Shown here in pieces: positions 43,015 through 51,608 of a DNA stretch of 64,000 bases. The position numbers and the translations under genes were made by a program. Source of the stretch: Halorubrum vacuolatum (lineage in GTDB: Archaea > Halobacteriota > Halobacteria > Halobacteriales > Haloferacaceae); contig NZ_FZNQ01000002.1 in the NCBI RefSeq assembly GCF_900188065.1, positions 1-64,000 on the forward strand, written 5' to 3'. The notes below the pieces were generated by a model that was given only the letters and a program-made list of their open reading frames with translations, was not told where the DNA came from and did not search any database. Position 1 is the first letter of the stretch. Each line of letters begins with the position of its first letter.

Positions 43015-43087
43015 TGGGCCGGCGCAGATTCGAACTGCGGTTACGGCCACCCGAAGGCCGAAGGATACCAGGCTACCCCACCGGCCC
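43015..43087 (-). tRNA. tRNA-Pro (anticodon CGG)
   Basis: On the minus strand the 73-nt sequence has acceptor strands GGGCCGG/CCGGCCC with discriminator A. The anticodon stem CGGCC/GGCCG holds loop TTCGGGT, giving anticodon CGG. The T arm CGCAG-TTCGAAT-CTGCG is intact. CCA is not encoded. Confidence 0.95.
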
Positions 43088-43161
43088 GCATGCGAAGGGA
43101 GGCCGGCACATCTTTTAACGCTTCCGAACACGCCCGCGAGCCGGCACCCACACCGAATCCG

Positions 43162-43620
43162 TCACCCCTCGAAGTACCGATCCCGATGCCGCCGACACCC
43201 CGGATTGAACGCCGCGCCACACGCCGGACACGCGTCCCCACACCCGAGATACGCCCGCGCGGTGAGCGTCGATCCACACCGCCCACACAACACCGCCGGC
43301 TCGTCGAACCGATCCCGCGGCCACGGCGCCATCCGATGGTTCGTCACCACGTCGTGACACGCAAAACAGGGATAATACACCGCACAGCGACCACACCGCA
43401 ACGCGACCACGTCCACCGGATCGTCCCAGTGTGCACACCGCGTCTCGGCGTCGACCGCAACGCCCCGCACCGGCACCGAAAACCGCCCGTCGAGGGCCGG
43501 TGGACGGGTCGTCCGTCGGTCCGGATCGTCGGCCGAACCGCGATCCTCACCATCCGCGTCGTCCCCGACCGCATCGTCCCCATCTACGTCGTCCACGACT
43601 GCGTCCTCGCCGTCGCACAT
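43162..43620 (-). CDS. CHY zinc finger protein
   Basis: A 152-residue protein with an acidic N-terminal tail (about 1-45), then a Cys/His-rich core beginning RGVAVDAETRCAHW. Metal residues include C-x-H, CGRC, CFACHD and CGRCG, and a final CPACGAAFNPGCRRH. This order matches the CHY-type finger binding three zinc ions. Microbial members are largely uncharacterised. It begins 3 bp after the trmY stop on the same strand, so it is probably the second gene of that unit. Confidence 0.9.
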   Translation of the reverse strand: MCDGEDAVVDDVDGDDAVGDDADGEDRGSADDPDRRTTRPPALDGRFSVPVRGVAVDAETRCAHWDDPVDVVALRCGRCAVYYPCFACHDVVTNHRMAPWPRDRFDEPAVLCGRCGSTLTARAYLGCGDACPACGAAFNPGCRRHRDRYFEG

Positions 43621-43622
43621 GC

Positions 43623-44219
43623 TCAGTAGTCCGTGTAACCGTCGGTGTCGAGCCAGTTGTGCGCGACAGAGACGGTGTGATCGGCGTGGAGCAGCTTCGG
43701 ACCGACCCGAAGCTCGTGGTCGCCACGCTCCGCGAGGACGTCGGCCTCATCGACGGTGAAATCGCCGTGATCCGAGAGGACGAACACGGGGTCCGCGGGC
43801 GGGTCGACATCGACGAGCGGGTCGCCGTCCTCGTGCAGCGTCACGAGCGAGCCGTCGGCGGCCACCCGGTCGAGCGTCGCTTCGAGGCCCATCCGGCGCA
43901 GCTCGACGCCGGGGGAGACGTCGGCGGGCATGTGGCCGATCGCGTCGGCGCGCGCGGCGAGTGCGTCCCGGATCCGAGCGGCCACGTTGCGCTCGTCGGG
44001 GTGGAGGTGTCGCAGCCGGTTCGAATCGAACGTCACCGTGAGCGCGTCGCCACAGATCAGGTGGACGCGCACGTCCTCGCGGATCCCGTGTGAGAGGAAG
44101 ACGCCGGTCGCGACACAGCGGCAGAGCAGGTCGAGCCGGCCCGCACCGGGGAGGTCATCGAGCGAGATCGGATCCGGCGTCGTCGGCACGTCGTGCCCAA
44201 CGACGATGAACTGGCGCAT
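43623..44219 (-). CDS. trmY: tRNA (pseudouridine-54 N1)-methyltransferase TrmY
   Basis: A 198-residue SPOUT-fold methyltransferase. It begins [20 protein letters not shown], a segment typical of TrmY. The knotted SAM-binding C-terminal part includes [11 protein letters not shown] and the final SVAHNWLDT. It methylates pseudouridine-54 of tRNA to m1-psi, the archaeal equivalent of ribothymidine. The substrate base would be formed by Pus10, encoded 6 kb away. Confidence 0.94.
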   Translation of the reverse strand: MRQFIVVGHDVPTTPDPISLDDLPGAGRLDLLCRCVATGVFLSHGIREDVRVHLICGDALTVTFDSNRLRHLHPDERNVAARIRDALAARADAIGHMPADVSPGVELRRMGLEATLDRVAADGSLVTLHEDGDPLVDVDPPADPVFVLSDHGDFTVDEADVLAERGDHELRVGPKLLHADHTVSVAHNWLDTDGYTDY

Positions 44220-44270
44220 ACGGGACCGTCAGCCCAAATCGACATAAGCCGTGCGACCCACGGCGGAGAC

Positions 44271-44420
44271 ATGAGCGTCACCGGCATCTGTCACGTCTGT
44301 GAATCGGCCGCCGCCCGGCACACCTGCGAGCTATGCGGGCAGGCCGTCTGTAGGGATCACTGGCGATCGACGACGGGCGTCTGTCTCGCCTGTGCCCGCG
44401 GGACCGGCGGCGAGATGTGA
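44271..44420 (+). CDS. Small HIT-type zinc finger protein
   Basis: A 49-residue protein almost wholly composed of a cross-braced zinc finger: CHVC, HTCELCG, CRDHW and CLAC. This supplies eight Cys/His ligands for two zinc ions. Such mini-proteins in haloarchaea are predicted to mediate protein or nucleic-acid contacts. The ATG follows directly on the divergent trmY promoter; an upstream in-frame ATG at 44193 overlaps trmY and is disfavoured. Confidence 0.85.
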   Translation: MSVTGICHVCESAAARHTCELCGQAVCRDHWRSTTGVCLACARGTGGEM

Positions 44421-44466
44421 CCAGACCCGTGCGGGCGGACGTGGCCGTCTGGATCCCTCTCGCGGG

Positions 44467-45294
44467 CTATCGATACCGGTTCAGCCGCTTTTGCAGGCGC
44501 TTCGCGGCGTCACCGGCCGCGCCGAAGTAGGTCGCCTCGTCCTCGGGCCGGGCGGCGTTCTCGCCCGCGAAGATGATCCCCCGCGAGGAGTTCACGAGGC
44601 CGACGTCGACGCTCGTTCCGGGCACCTCGGCGAGCCCGTATTCGACGGCCGCCTCGGCGTCGCCGCCCTGCGCGCCGACCCCCGGGACGAGGAAGGGGAT
44701 CTCGGGGACGATACCCCGGACGGTTTCGAGTTCCTCGGGTGCGGTCGCACCGACGACGAGGCCGACGTTCCCGTTCGCGTTCCAGACGTCGGCGAGGGCC
44801 GCGACCCGCTCGTAGAGGGGTTCACCGGAGGCGAGTTCGAGGTCCTGGAGGTCGGCCCCGCCGGGGTTGGAGGTTCGACAGAGGATGAACACGCCGGCGT
44901 CGGTGTCGAGGAACGGCTGGAGGGAATCGCGGCCGAGATACGGGTTCACCGTGATCGCGTCGACGGTTTCGAGGACTTCGGCGTACCGTCGACTGGTGTT
45001 TCCGATGTCGGCCCGCTTCGCATCGAGGAGGACGGGAACGCCCTTTCCGTCGGCGTAAGCGATGGTTTCGGTGAGCGCGCGCCAGCCGTCGGGATCTTCG
45101 TAGAAGGCGGCGTTCGGTTTATAACAGGCCGCGTGTTCGTGGGTCGCGTCGATGATCCGGCGGTTGAACGCCCATCGCGGGAGGTCGGCGTCCGCGAGGA
45201 AGTCGGGGAGTCGGCTCGGGTCGGGGTCGAGGCCGACGGAGACGACGCTGTCGGTTGTATCGATCCGGTCGGCCAGCGTCTCGAAGAAGCGCAT
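44467..45294 (-). CDS. pyrF: Orotidine-5'-phosphate decarboxylase, type 2
   Basis: A 275-residue enzyme performing the last step of UMP synthesis. The catalytic D-x-K-x-x-D triad is LLDAKRADIG (about residue 90). The start is SVGLDPDPSRLP, and the phosphate-binding strand is FLVPGVGAQGGD. Length and motifs fit the PyrF type 2 subgroup rather than the shorter type 1. CarB of the same pathway is the next conserved gene on this strand. Confidence 0.95.
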   Translation of the reverse strand: MRFFETLADRIDTTDSVVSVGLDPDPSRLPDFLADADLPRWAFNRRIIDATHEHAACYKPNAAFYEDPDGWRALTETIAYADGKGVPVLLDAKRADIGNTSRRYAEVLETVDAITVNPYLGRDSLQPFLDTDAGVFILCRTSNPGGADLQDLELASGEPLYERVAALADVWNANGNVGLVVGATAPEELETVRGIVPEIPFLVPGVGAQGGDAEAAVEYGLAEVPGTSVDVGLVNSSRGIIFAGENAARPEDEATYFGAAGDAAKRLQKRLNRYR

Positions 45295-45731
45295 ATCTGG
45301 TCTCTCAATCGGGCGGCGCTAAACGTTGTCTGTCCCGGCTTCGCGGTTCGTTCGATCATATACTAGCGTCTCCAGCATGCCGGATCGGGCCGCTCTGTAT
45401 ATAAATCGCTTCGGCACACGCGCCAGCCTCGGTCAACCTCACCCTCCCCAGCCGACGACCGACGCCCGCCGCGTCGCTCCGGGCGTCGGCCGGACCCTCG
45501 CGCGCGTTTCTCGCGCGCGCCGGAGGGTCACACCGACCTGGGGTCGCCCGTCCATGCTGTGCGGACGGGCTGGTGAACCCTTATAAACGAAAACGGCCCC
45601 ACACTCCCCGTGGTTTAACAGACAGTCCACGTCGGTCGAGGCGGGTGTGCGGTGCGCCGTCGTGGAAAGCAGGTCGCACGCACCGTCTGTTCGCCAACCC
45701 GCTCGCGGTATGTTTCGAGCCGCCAGCCCGG
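45295..45731. other. 437-bp intergenic region with TATA elements and hairpins
   Basis: No ORF is supported. The region contains a plus-strand TATATAAAT (45397-45405), then the double-hairpin repeat (45436-45528). After it come a CCCGTCC/GGACGGG hairpin (about 45548-45570) and a second TTATAAAC (45580-45587). The first TATA box is 30-40 bp before the repeat, so the repeat could be transcribed as a small structured RNA. Both nearby genes run on the opposite strand. Confidence 0.45.
45436..45528. repeat. Double-hairpin dispersed repeat, copy A
   Basis: A 93-bp element closely matching 51377-51473. It starts ACCTCACCCTCCCCAGCCG. Hairpin 1 has the stem CCGACGCCCG/CGGGCGTCGG. Hairpin 2 has CCCTCGCGCGCG pairing with CGCGCGC and GAGGG across a TTTCT loop, with a GCCG bulge. 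Flanks outside the element are unrelated to those of copy B. Confidence 0.92.
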
Positions 45732-48700
45732 CTACTCGCCCCAGTTCGCGACGCGCTGTGGGCGGTCGGAGACGGCCATCACGTCGAGGTCATCGTCCTG
45801 ATGTGCGAGCGCCTCCAGCGCCGCCTTCGCCGATGCGTGCGTCGAGAAGTAGGTGATCTCCTCCTCAACGGCCACCTCCAACAGCTCACGCTGACGTGAG
45901 ACGATGAGGTCGACCTCGCCGCGCCGGGTCGCCTCCACGAGATCCGTCGCCGTCGACAGCTCGAAGTGCTCCGCGAACCCCTCGACGAGCGCCTCGCCCG
46001 CCTCGGCGCCCGGATCCGGGAACTCATCGGCCGAGAGGTCGACGACCGCCGTCCCGCTCCGCGGGATCGACTTGCCCGTCGAGTCCTGCGCCTTATCGTA
46101 GGCCTTCCCGAACGAGCGGGCCGTCCCCATCACCTCACCGGTGGATTTCATCTCCGGCCCGAGCCGCGGGTCCGATCCGGGCAGCCGGTCGAACGGCAGG
46201 ACGACCTCCTTCACGCTACGGTGCTCGGGGATCCGCTCCTCGGCCTCCAAGTCCGCGAGAGTGAGATCGTCGGTCATCACCTTCGCGGCCAGCTTCGCGA
46301 TCGGCACGCCTGTCGCCTTCGAGACGAACGGAACCGTCCGCGAGGAGCGCGGGTTCGCCTCAAGTACGTATACCGTGCTTTCGACGTCGTCGTCGCCGAC
46401 GCCGGTCACCGCCAGCTGGACGTTCAACAGGCCGACCGTATCGAGCGCACGGGCGATCCGCTCGGTCACCTCACGCACCCTCGCGAGTGTCTCCTCGGAG
46501 AGCGACCGCGGCGGGATCATACACGCGGAGTCACCGGAGTGGACGCCGGCGCTCTCGACGTGTTCCATCACGCCGCCGATCAGCACGTCATCGCCGTCAG
46601 CTACCGCGTCGACGTCAAGTTCCACGGCGTCCGCGAGATACTGGTCGATCAGGATCGGTTTATCGGGCGAGACGCGGACCGCCTCCTCGATGTACCGTTC
46701 GAGCTCCTCGTCGTCCTCAACGACGCGCATCGCCCGACCGCCGAGCACGTACGACGGGCGCACGAGCACTGGATAGCCGATCTCGTGGGCGAGATGTAAC
46801 GCCTCCTCGCGACTCCTCGCGGTTCCACCCTCCGGCTGTGCGACGTCCATCTCGCCCATGAGGAGGTTGAAGCGGTCGCGGTCCTCCGCGAGATCCATCG
46901 CCTCAACGCTCGTCCCGAGGATCTCACAGTCGAGCCCGCGGCGCTCGATCTCGTCCTGTAGGGGCTGGCCGACGTTCACGGACGTCTGGCCACCGAACTG
47001 GACCATCACCCCGTCGGCACCCGTCGTCTCGATGACGTCGGCGATCTCCTCGGCGGAGATCGGCTCGAAGAAGAGCCCGTCGGAGGTGTCGTAGTCCGTC
47101 GAGACGGTCTCTGGATTGTTGTTAACGACGTGTGCGTCGATTCCCAACTCACGGAGCGCACGCACCGCGTGGACCGCACAGTAGTCGAACTCCACACCCT
47201 GACCGATACGGATCGGGCCGCCACCGACCACGACGACGCTTTCGACGTCGGTGTCGACACGAACCTCGTTCGCCGCGCCAGCAGTATTGGCGTCCATCAG
47301 GAACTCCGGCAGCCGCGCGGAATAGTAGTACGGTGTGGAGGCCTCGAACTCACCGGCACAGGTATCGACCTGCTTGAACGTACGGTCCGGAACCGCGGTC
47401 TCCACGTCGCTCACGTCGGCATCGACGCCACCAGCGGCGGCGACCGCCGCGATCTCGGCGTTCGTCCGACCCGCGGAGGCGGCTGGCGTGAACTCACCGG
47501 TTGCGGCTTTTGCGGTCGCATCGGCGATGTTCTCGAACCGTTCGACGTACCACTCGTGGATGTCGGTGAGTTCGACGACGTCCTCGACCAAATAGCCGCG
47601 GTCGAACGCCTCGAAGATCGCGTAGGGGCGATCGGGACTTGGGCGGACGAGATATTCCGTCTCCAACTCCTCGTCGGATACGTCCTCGAAGTCGACGGCG
47701 GGGTCGTACTCCGAGGAGCGGAGCGCTTTCGTCATGCTCTCCTCGAACGTCCGGCCGATCGCCATCGCCTCGCCGGTCGATTTCATCGCCGTCCCGAGCT
47801 CGAAGTCGACATCCTCGAACTTGTCGATGGGCCAACGGGGCACCTTCGTGACGACGTAATCGATGGCGGGTTCGAAGGCGGCAGTCGTCTCGCCGGTGAT
47901 CTCGTTTTTGATCTCGTGGAGCCGCTTGCCGAGCGCGACCTTCGCGGTGACACGTGCGATGGGGTACCCGGTCGCTTTTGAGGCGAGCGCCGACGAGCGT
48001 GAGACGCGCGGGTTGACCTCAACGACGCGGTACTCTCCACCCGGCGTGCCGTCGTCATGCCACGCGAACTGGATGTTACAGCCGCCCTGAATGCCGAGTT
48101 CCCGGATGACTTCAAGGGCAGCGTCACGCATCTCTTGATGGCCATCGTCGGGAATGACCTGCGAGGGAGTGACAACGGTGGATTCGCCCGTGTGAATCCC
48201 CATTGGATCGATGTTCTCCATGTTACAGATGATGATACAGGAGTTATCGGCGTCCCGCATCACCTCGTACTCCAACTCGACCCAGCCGGAGATCGACTCG
48301 GTGATCAACACCTCACCGTTACGCGAGAGACGCAGTCCCTTCCGAACGCGCTCAACGAGGTTATCGAAGTCGTCGACGACCCCTGAGCCCGATCCGCCGA
48401 GCGTGTACGTCGTCCGCGCGATGACGGGGAGGCCACCGACTTCGTCGACGGCCGCCTGGACACGTTCGCGGAACGACTCCTCGTCGAAGTCCGTGACGGA
48501 CTCATCTTCACCAAGTGAGATCGTTGTCGACTTCGGCATTGGCTGGCCAATCTTCTCCATCCGCTGACGGAACAGATCGCGATCCTCCGTCGCGTAGATG
48601 GTATCGAGCGGCGTTCCCATCACCTCGACATCGTACTTTTCTAAGATTCCCTGCTCGGCCAGCTCCGCGGTGACATTGAGCCCGGTCTGTCCGCCGAGGC

Positions 48701-48956
48701 CGGCGATGACCCCATCGGGCTCTTCGATCCGGATCACCTCGGCGATGGCTTCAGGGGTGATCGGCTCGATATAGACTCGGTCCGCGGTGTCCGGGTCGGT
48801 CATGATCGTCGCCGGGTTGGAGTTCACCAACACGACCCGTGCGCCCTCCTCCTGAAGCGCGCGGCATGCCTGCGCGCCGGAGTAGTCGAACTCCGCAGCC
48901 TGTCCGATCTGGATCGGCCCGCTGCCGATGAGCAGAATGGTCCGGTCCTCGCTCAT
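45732..48956 (-). CDS. carB: Carbamoyl-phosphate synthase large subunit
   Basis: A 1074-residue enzyme making carbamoyl phosphate from bicarbonate, ammonia and two ATP for pyrimidine and arginine synthesis. The N-half begins ILLIGSGPIQIGQAAEFDYSG, and the second synthetase half repeats it at about residue 575 (VVVVGGGPIRIGQGVEFDY). Each half has an ATP-grasp domain (for example RTTYTLGGSGSG and RPSYVLGGRAM). The last 130 residues form the MGS-like allosteric domain. The length equals bacterial CarB. CarA is not adjacent. An inverted repeat lies upstream of its promoter. Confidence 0.98.
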   Translation of the reverse strand: MSEDRTILLIGSGPIQIGQAAEFDYSGAQACRALQEEGARVVLVNSNPATIMTDPDTADRVYIEPITPEAIAEVIRIEEPDGVIAGLGGQTGLNVTAELAEQGILEKYDVEVMGTPLDTIYATEDRDLFRQRMEKIGQPMPKSTTISLGEDESVTDFDEESFRERVQAAVDEVGGLPVIARTTYTLGGSGSGVVDDFDNLVERVRKGLRLSRNGEVLITESISGWVELEYEVMRDADNSCIIICNMENIDPMGIHTGESTVVTPSQVIPDDGHQEMRDAALEVIRELGIQGGCNIQFAWHDDGTPGGEYRVVEVNPRVSRSSALASKATGYPIARVTAKVALGKRLHEIKNEITGETTAAFEPAIDYVVTKVPRWPIDKFEDVDFELGTAMKSTGEAMAIGRTFEESMTKALRSSEYDPAVDFEDVSDEELETEYLVRPSPDRPYAIFEAFDRGYLVEDVVELTDIHEWYVERFENIADATAKAATGEFTPAASAGRTNAEIAAVAAAGGVDADVSDVETAVPDRTFKQVDTCAGEFEASTPYYYSARLPEFLMDANTAGAANEVRVDTDVESVVVVGGGPIRIGQGVEFDYCAVHAVRALRELGIDAHVVNNNPETVSTDYDTSDGLFFEPISAEEIADVIETTGADGVMVQFGGQTSVNVGQPLQDEIERRGLDCEILGTSVEAMDLAEDRDRFNLLMGEMDVAQPEGGTARSREEALHLAHEIGYPVLVRPSYVLGGRAMRVVEDDEELERYIEEAVRVSPDKPILIDQYLADAVELDVDAVADGDDVLIGGVMEHVESAGVHSGDSACMIPPRSLSEETLARVREVTERIARALDTVGLLNVQLAVTGVGDDDVESTVYVLEANPRSSRTVPFVSKATGVPIAKLAAKVMTDDLTLADLEAEERIPEHRSVKEVVLPFDRLPGSDPRLGPEMKSTGEVMGTARSFGKAYDKAQDSTGKSIPRSGTAVVDLSADEFPDPGAEAGEALVEGFAEHFELSTATDLVEATRRGEVDLIVSRQRELLEVAVEEEITYFSTHASAKAALEALAHQDDDLDVMAVSDRPQRVANWGE

Positions 48957-48978
48957 TATCCCGACGAAGTGCGTTCAT

Positions 48979-49031
48979 CGTAATAAGGGCGGCGATAAAA
49001 TACGATTATCGTAGCCTGTTTGCGATAATCG
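48979..49031 (-). promoter_or_regulatory. carB promoter with 9-bp inverted repeat
   Basis: Read on the minus strand, TATA-like elements occur at 48980-48987 (CTTATTA) and 48993-49003 (TATTTTATC), 25-45 bp upstream of the carB ATG at 48956. Directly upstream is a perfect inverted repeat, CGATTATCG (49003-49011) and CGATAATCG (49023-49031), separated by 11 bp. The centre-to-centre distance is 20 bp, about two helical turns, fitting a dimeric regulator. Confidence 0.6.
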
Positions 49032-49107
49032 AAAGATATGGTGTCACATACCGCACTCGTCGGTGGTCACCAAGAGCTGTCGCCCGGTCGGTCCTCGTCA
49101 GGATCCG

Positions 49108-49314
49108 TCAGTTGTTCAGTCGATACCGATAGGGTCGCTTGGTTATGACTTCCACTTCGCCACGTTCGGCCCACCGCCCCAACACGGTAGCGACACGATG
49201 CGGGCTATCGATCCCCTCACGCTCGTCCAACAGCGTGAGGATCTCCCGCGCCGTCAACGGCTCGTCGGCCTCGGCGAGCACACCGCGTAACCGCTCGTAT
49301 TCATGGGTGTGCAT
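49108..49314 (-). CDS. Small winged-helix DNA-binding protein
   Basis: A 68-residue protein. It reads MHTHEYERLRGVLAEADEPL, then the helix-turn-helix TAREILTLLDEREGIDSPHRVATVLGRW, and ends with a wing GEVEVITKRPYRYRL. This is a compact winged helix of the type found in many haloarchaeal regulators. A TATA-like GCTATAGG (minus, near 49336-49345) lies about 26 bp upstream of the Met chosen, supporting a leaderless start. It precedes carB on the same strand by 150 bp and might regulate it. Confidence 0.75.
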   Translation of the reverse strand: MHTHEYERLRGVLAEADEPLTAREILTLLDEREGIDSPHRVATVLGRWAERGEVEVITKRPYRYRLNN

Positions 49315-49373
49315 GTGTCTTACGTACACCCCCCACACCTATAGCGTTCAGTGAGACAGGAGTCAGACGATCG

Positions 49374-49922
49374 TCAGACGCCCCCGTCCTGTGCGTATGG
49401 ATCGACGGCGTCGAGGTCGCGTTCGGCACGGTATCGCTCGACGAACTCGGCCACGTCGAAGGCGGCCATTTCCTCCTCGAAGGCGGCCAGCGCGTCGTCG
49501 TCGTTCGCGTGACTGACGGCGTGTTCCATCAGTTCGACGACGAGTTCGACGATCACCTCGTGGAGTCGGCGCGCGTCGAAGTCCGCGACCCAAACCATCG
49601 CGTAGCCGACGTCGGCATTCTCGCTCGCGTCGTGTGTGACGACACCCTCCGGAAACTCCTCTAACACGATGCCGAGGAGGTGGGGCGTGTCGAACTCCGG
49701 CATCTCCTCGCTCGTCGTCTCGATCGCCTCACGAAGCACGTCGACGAGAAATTCCGGGAGAAACCGTTCGGGCGGGTGAACGTCCATGACGACCGCGTGG
49801 GTTCCGCCGCAATCGCAGTGATACTCGCGCATCCCGAGATCGAGCGCCCCGAGCCGGACGGACTCGCCACAGGGAAGCTCAAGGGCGTCCTCGTCGCCAC
49901 CGGGGACGCGTGGCTGAACCAT
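49374..49922 (-). CDS. DUF5815-like haloarchaeal protein
   Basis: A 182-residue acidic protein. A short N-terminal part contains LELPCGESV and HCDCGGTHAVVMDVHPPERF, giving three Cys that may bind metal. The rest is mainly helical and very rich in Glu/Asp. I recognise the pattern as a haloarchaea-specific family that I recall as DUF5815; no function is known. It is divergent from pus10, whose start is 130 bp away. Confidence 0.75.
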   Translation of the reverse strand: MVQPRVPGGDEDALELPCGESVRLGALDLGMREYHCDCGGTHAVVMDVHPPERFLPEFLVDVLREAIETTSEEMPEFDTPHLLGIVLEEFPEGVVTHDASENADVGYAMVWVADFDARRLHEVIVELVVELMEHAVSHANDDDALAAFEEEMAAFDVAEFVERYRAERDLDAVDPYAQDGGV

Positions 49923-50053
49923 ATCCCCGATTGAACGCTCGGTGGGTTAAAGGACGCGAAGCCGAGCGGCCGGACGTAACCGTGAGCGGTTCACGGGCCG
50001 GGAGGCCCGGCGCGTTCCACAAGACAATTAGCGCCGGGTGCGCTTTCGCTCGC

Positions 50054-51337
50054 ATGGACGTACTGGAGGTCGCGGCCGATGCGACCGCGACGGGTCCGGT
50101 CTGTGACGCCTGCCTCGGTCGACTCGTCGCCGACCGGAGCTTCGGGCTGTCGAACGCCGACCGCGGACGGGCGCTTCGTGTCGCCCGTGAGCTGGCGGCC
50201 GATATGGATCACGAGCCGGTCGGGCCGGCCGACTGCTGGGTCTGTGAGGGCCACTGTGGAACCCACGACCGATGGGCCCAACGGGCCGCCGAGGCGGTCG
50301 ACGGGATCGAGTTCGCCACGTACAACGTCGGCACCCGTCCCTCGCCGTTAATCGAGGAGAACGACCGATTGCTCCGTGAGGAGGTCGGGCTGAACCCCGA
50401 GGCCGGCGAGCTGTTTAAATCGGCGTTCAACCGCGAGGTCGGCAAACGGTTCGGCTCGTTGACCGGCGCGACGGTCTCGTTCGATCGGCCGGACGTGCAG
50501 TTCACGATCGATCTGGCCGACGACGAGTTGGGGACGAAGGTGAACTCGACGTTCGTCTACGGCCGCTATCGGAAACTGGAGCGCGATATCCCGCAGACGG
50601 AGTGGCCCTGTCGGGAGTGTCACGCGTCGGGTCGGCGGGGACGCGAGCCGTGTGATCACTGCGGCGGGAGCGGCTATCTCTACGATGAGAGCGTCGAAGG
50701 CTACGTCGCGCCGATCGTTGAGGACGTGATGGACGGCACCGAGGCGGTCTTTCACGGCGCGGGACGCGAGGACGTCGACGCGCTCATGCTCGGGACGGGA
50801 CGGCCGTTCGTCGTCGAGATCGAGGAGCCACGTCGCCGCCGGGTCGACGTCGAGCGGCTGGAGGGCGACATCAACGCGCTCGCGGAGGGGGCGATCGAAG
50901 TCGAAGGGTTGCGGCTCGCGACGTACGATATGGTGGCGCGGGTGAAGGAACTGGAGGCGTCGAAGCGCTACCGCGCGGCGGTCGCCTTCGATGCGGACGT
51001 GGCCGAGGAGTCGCTTGTGGCGGCCGCGGAGCGGCTCTCCGGGGCGACGATCGAACAGTACACGCCGAACCGGGTCGACCATCGGCGGGCGAGCCTCACG
51101 CGCGAGCGCGAGGTGTATGAATTGACCGCCGAGTTGGAAGGGCCCCGGGAGGCGACCGTCGAGGTCCACGGCGCGGGCGGACTGTATATAAAGGAGCTGA
51201 TCTCCGGGGATGAGGGGCGGACCGAACCGAGCCTCGCCGGATTGTTGGGTGTGGGGGCGGAAGTGACCGCGCTCGATGTGCTCGCCGTGGAGGGCGAGGC
51301 GGAGCCGTTCGAGGATGAAGCGTTCTTCCGGGATTGA
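50054..51337 (+). CDS. pus10: tRNA pseudouridine(54/55) synthase Pus10
   Basis: A 427-residue enzyme. The N-terminal THUMP-like part has a zinc ribbon from C17-x-x-C20 (VCDAC) and CWVCEGHC. A second Cys cluster is CRECHASGRRGREPCDHC. The catalytic region has the Asp in GREDVDALMLGTGRPFV, and the C-terminus contains GLYIKELISGDEGRTEPSL. It isomerises U54 and/or U55 of tRNA. The start MDVLEVAAD matches archaeal homologues. Confidence 0.95.
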   Translation: MDVLEVAADATATGPVCDACLGRLVADRSFGLSNADRGRALRVARELAADMDHEPVGPADCWVCEGHCGTHDRWAQRAAEAVDGIEFATYNVGTRPSPLIEENDRLLREEVGLNPEAGELFKSAFNREVGKRFGSLTGATVSFDRPDVQFTIDLADDELGTKVNSTFVYGRYRKLERDIPQTEWPCRECHASGRRGREPCDHCGGSGYLYDESVEGYVAPIVEDVMDGTEAVFHGAGREDVDALMLGTGRPFVVEIEEPRRRRVDVERLEGDINALAEGAIEVEGLRLATYDMVARVKELEASKRYRAAVAFDADVAEESLVAAAERLSGATIEQYTPNRVDHRRASLTREREVYELTAELEGPREATVEVHGAGGLYIKELISGDEGRTEPSLAGLLGVGAEVTALDVLAVEGEAEPFEDEAFFRD

Positions 51338-51376
51338 GCGGTCAGGGTCGTCTCCGCGGATTTGGCGTATCCGTCG

Positions 51377-51473
51377 ACCTCACCCTCCCCAGCCGACGAC
51401 CGACGCCCGCCGCGATGCGTGCGGCGGGCGTCGGTCGGACCCTCGCGCGCGTTTCTCGCGCGCGCCGGAGGGT
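51377..51473. repeat. Double-hairpin dispersed repeat, copy B
   Basis: A 97-bp copy of the element at 45436. The stem of hairpin 1 is longer here: CCGACGCCCGCCGC with GCGGCGGGCGTCGG (14 bp, loop GATGCGT). Hairpin 2 is identical to copy A. It lies 40 bp after the pus10 stop and 136 bp from the stop of convergent rqcH. The rest of the 270-bp spacer shows only AT-rich stretches near 51520-51570. Confidence 0.92.
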
Positions 51474-51608
51474 GTTCTTTGAGCGGAGTGTTTTGAGTGT
51501 GCGTACCGGTCAGTCGCCTTTTAAAATACGATTCCCGCTATTGCTGATAAATCGAACTCGTTAGTTTATAACGAACCCCCGTCAGCTGTCCTGGATGAAC
51601 GCCACCGC

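Noticed and set aside
45573-45899. 108-codon plus-strand ORF entering carB
   Set aside because: It is antisense to the conserved C-terminus of CarB and has no recognisable feature.
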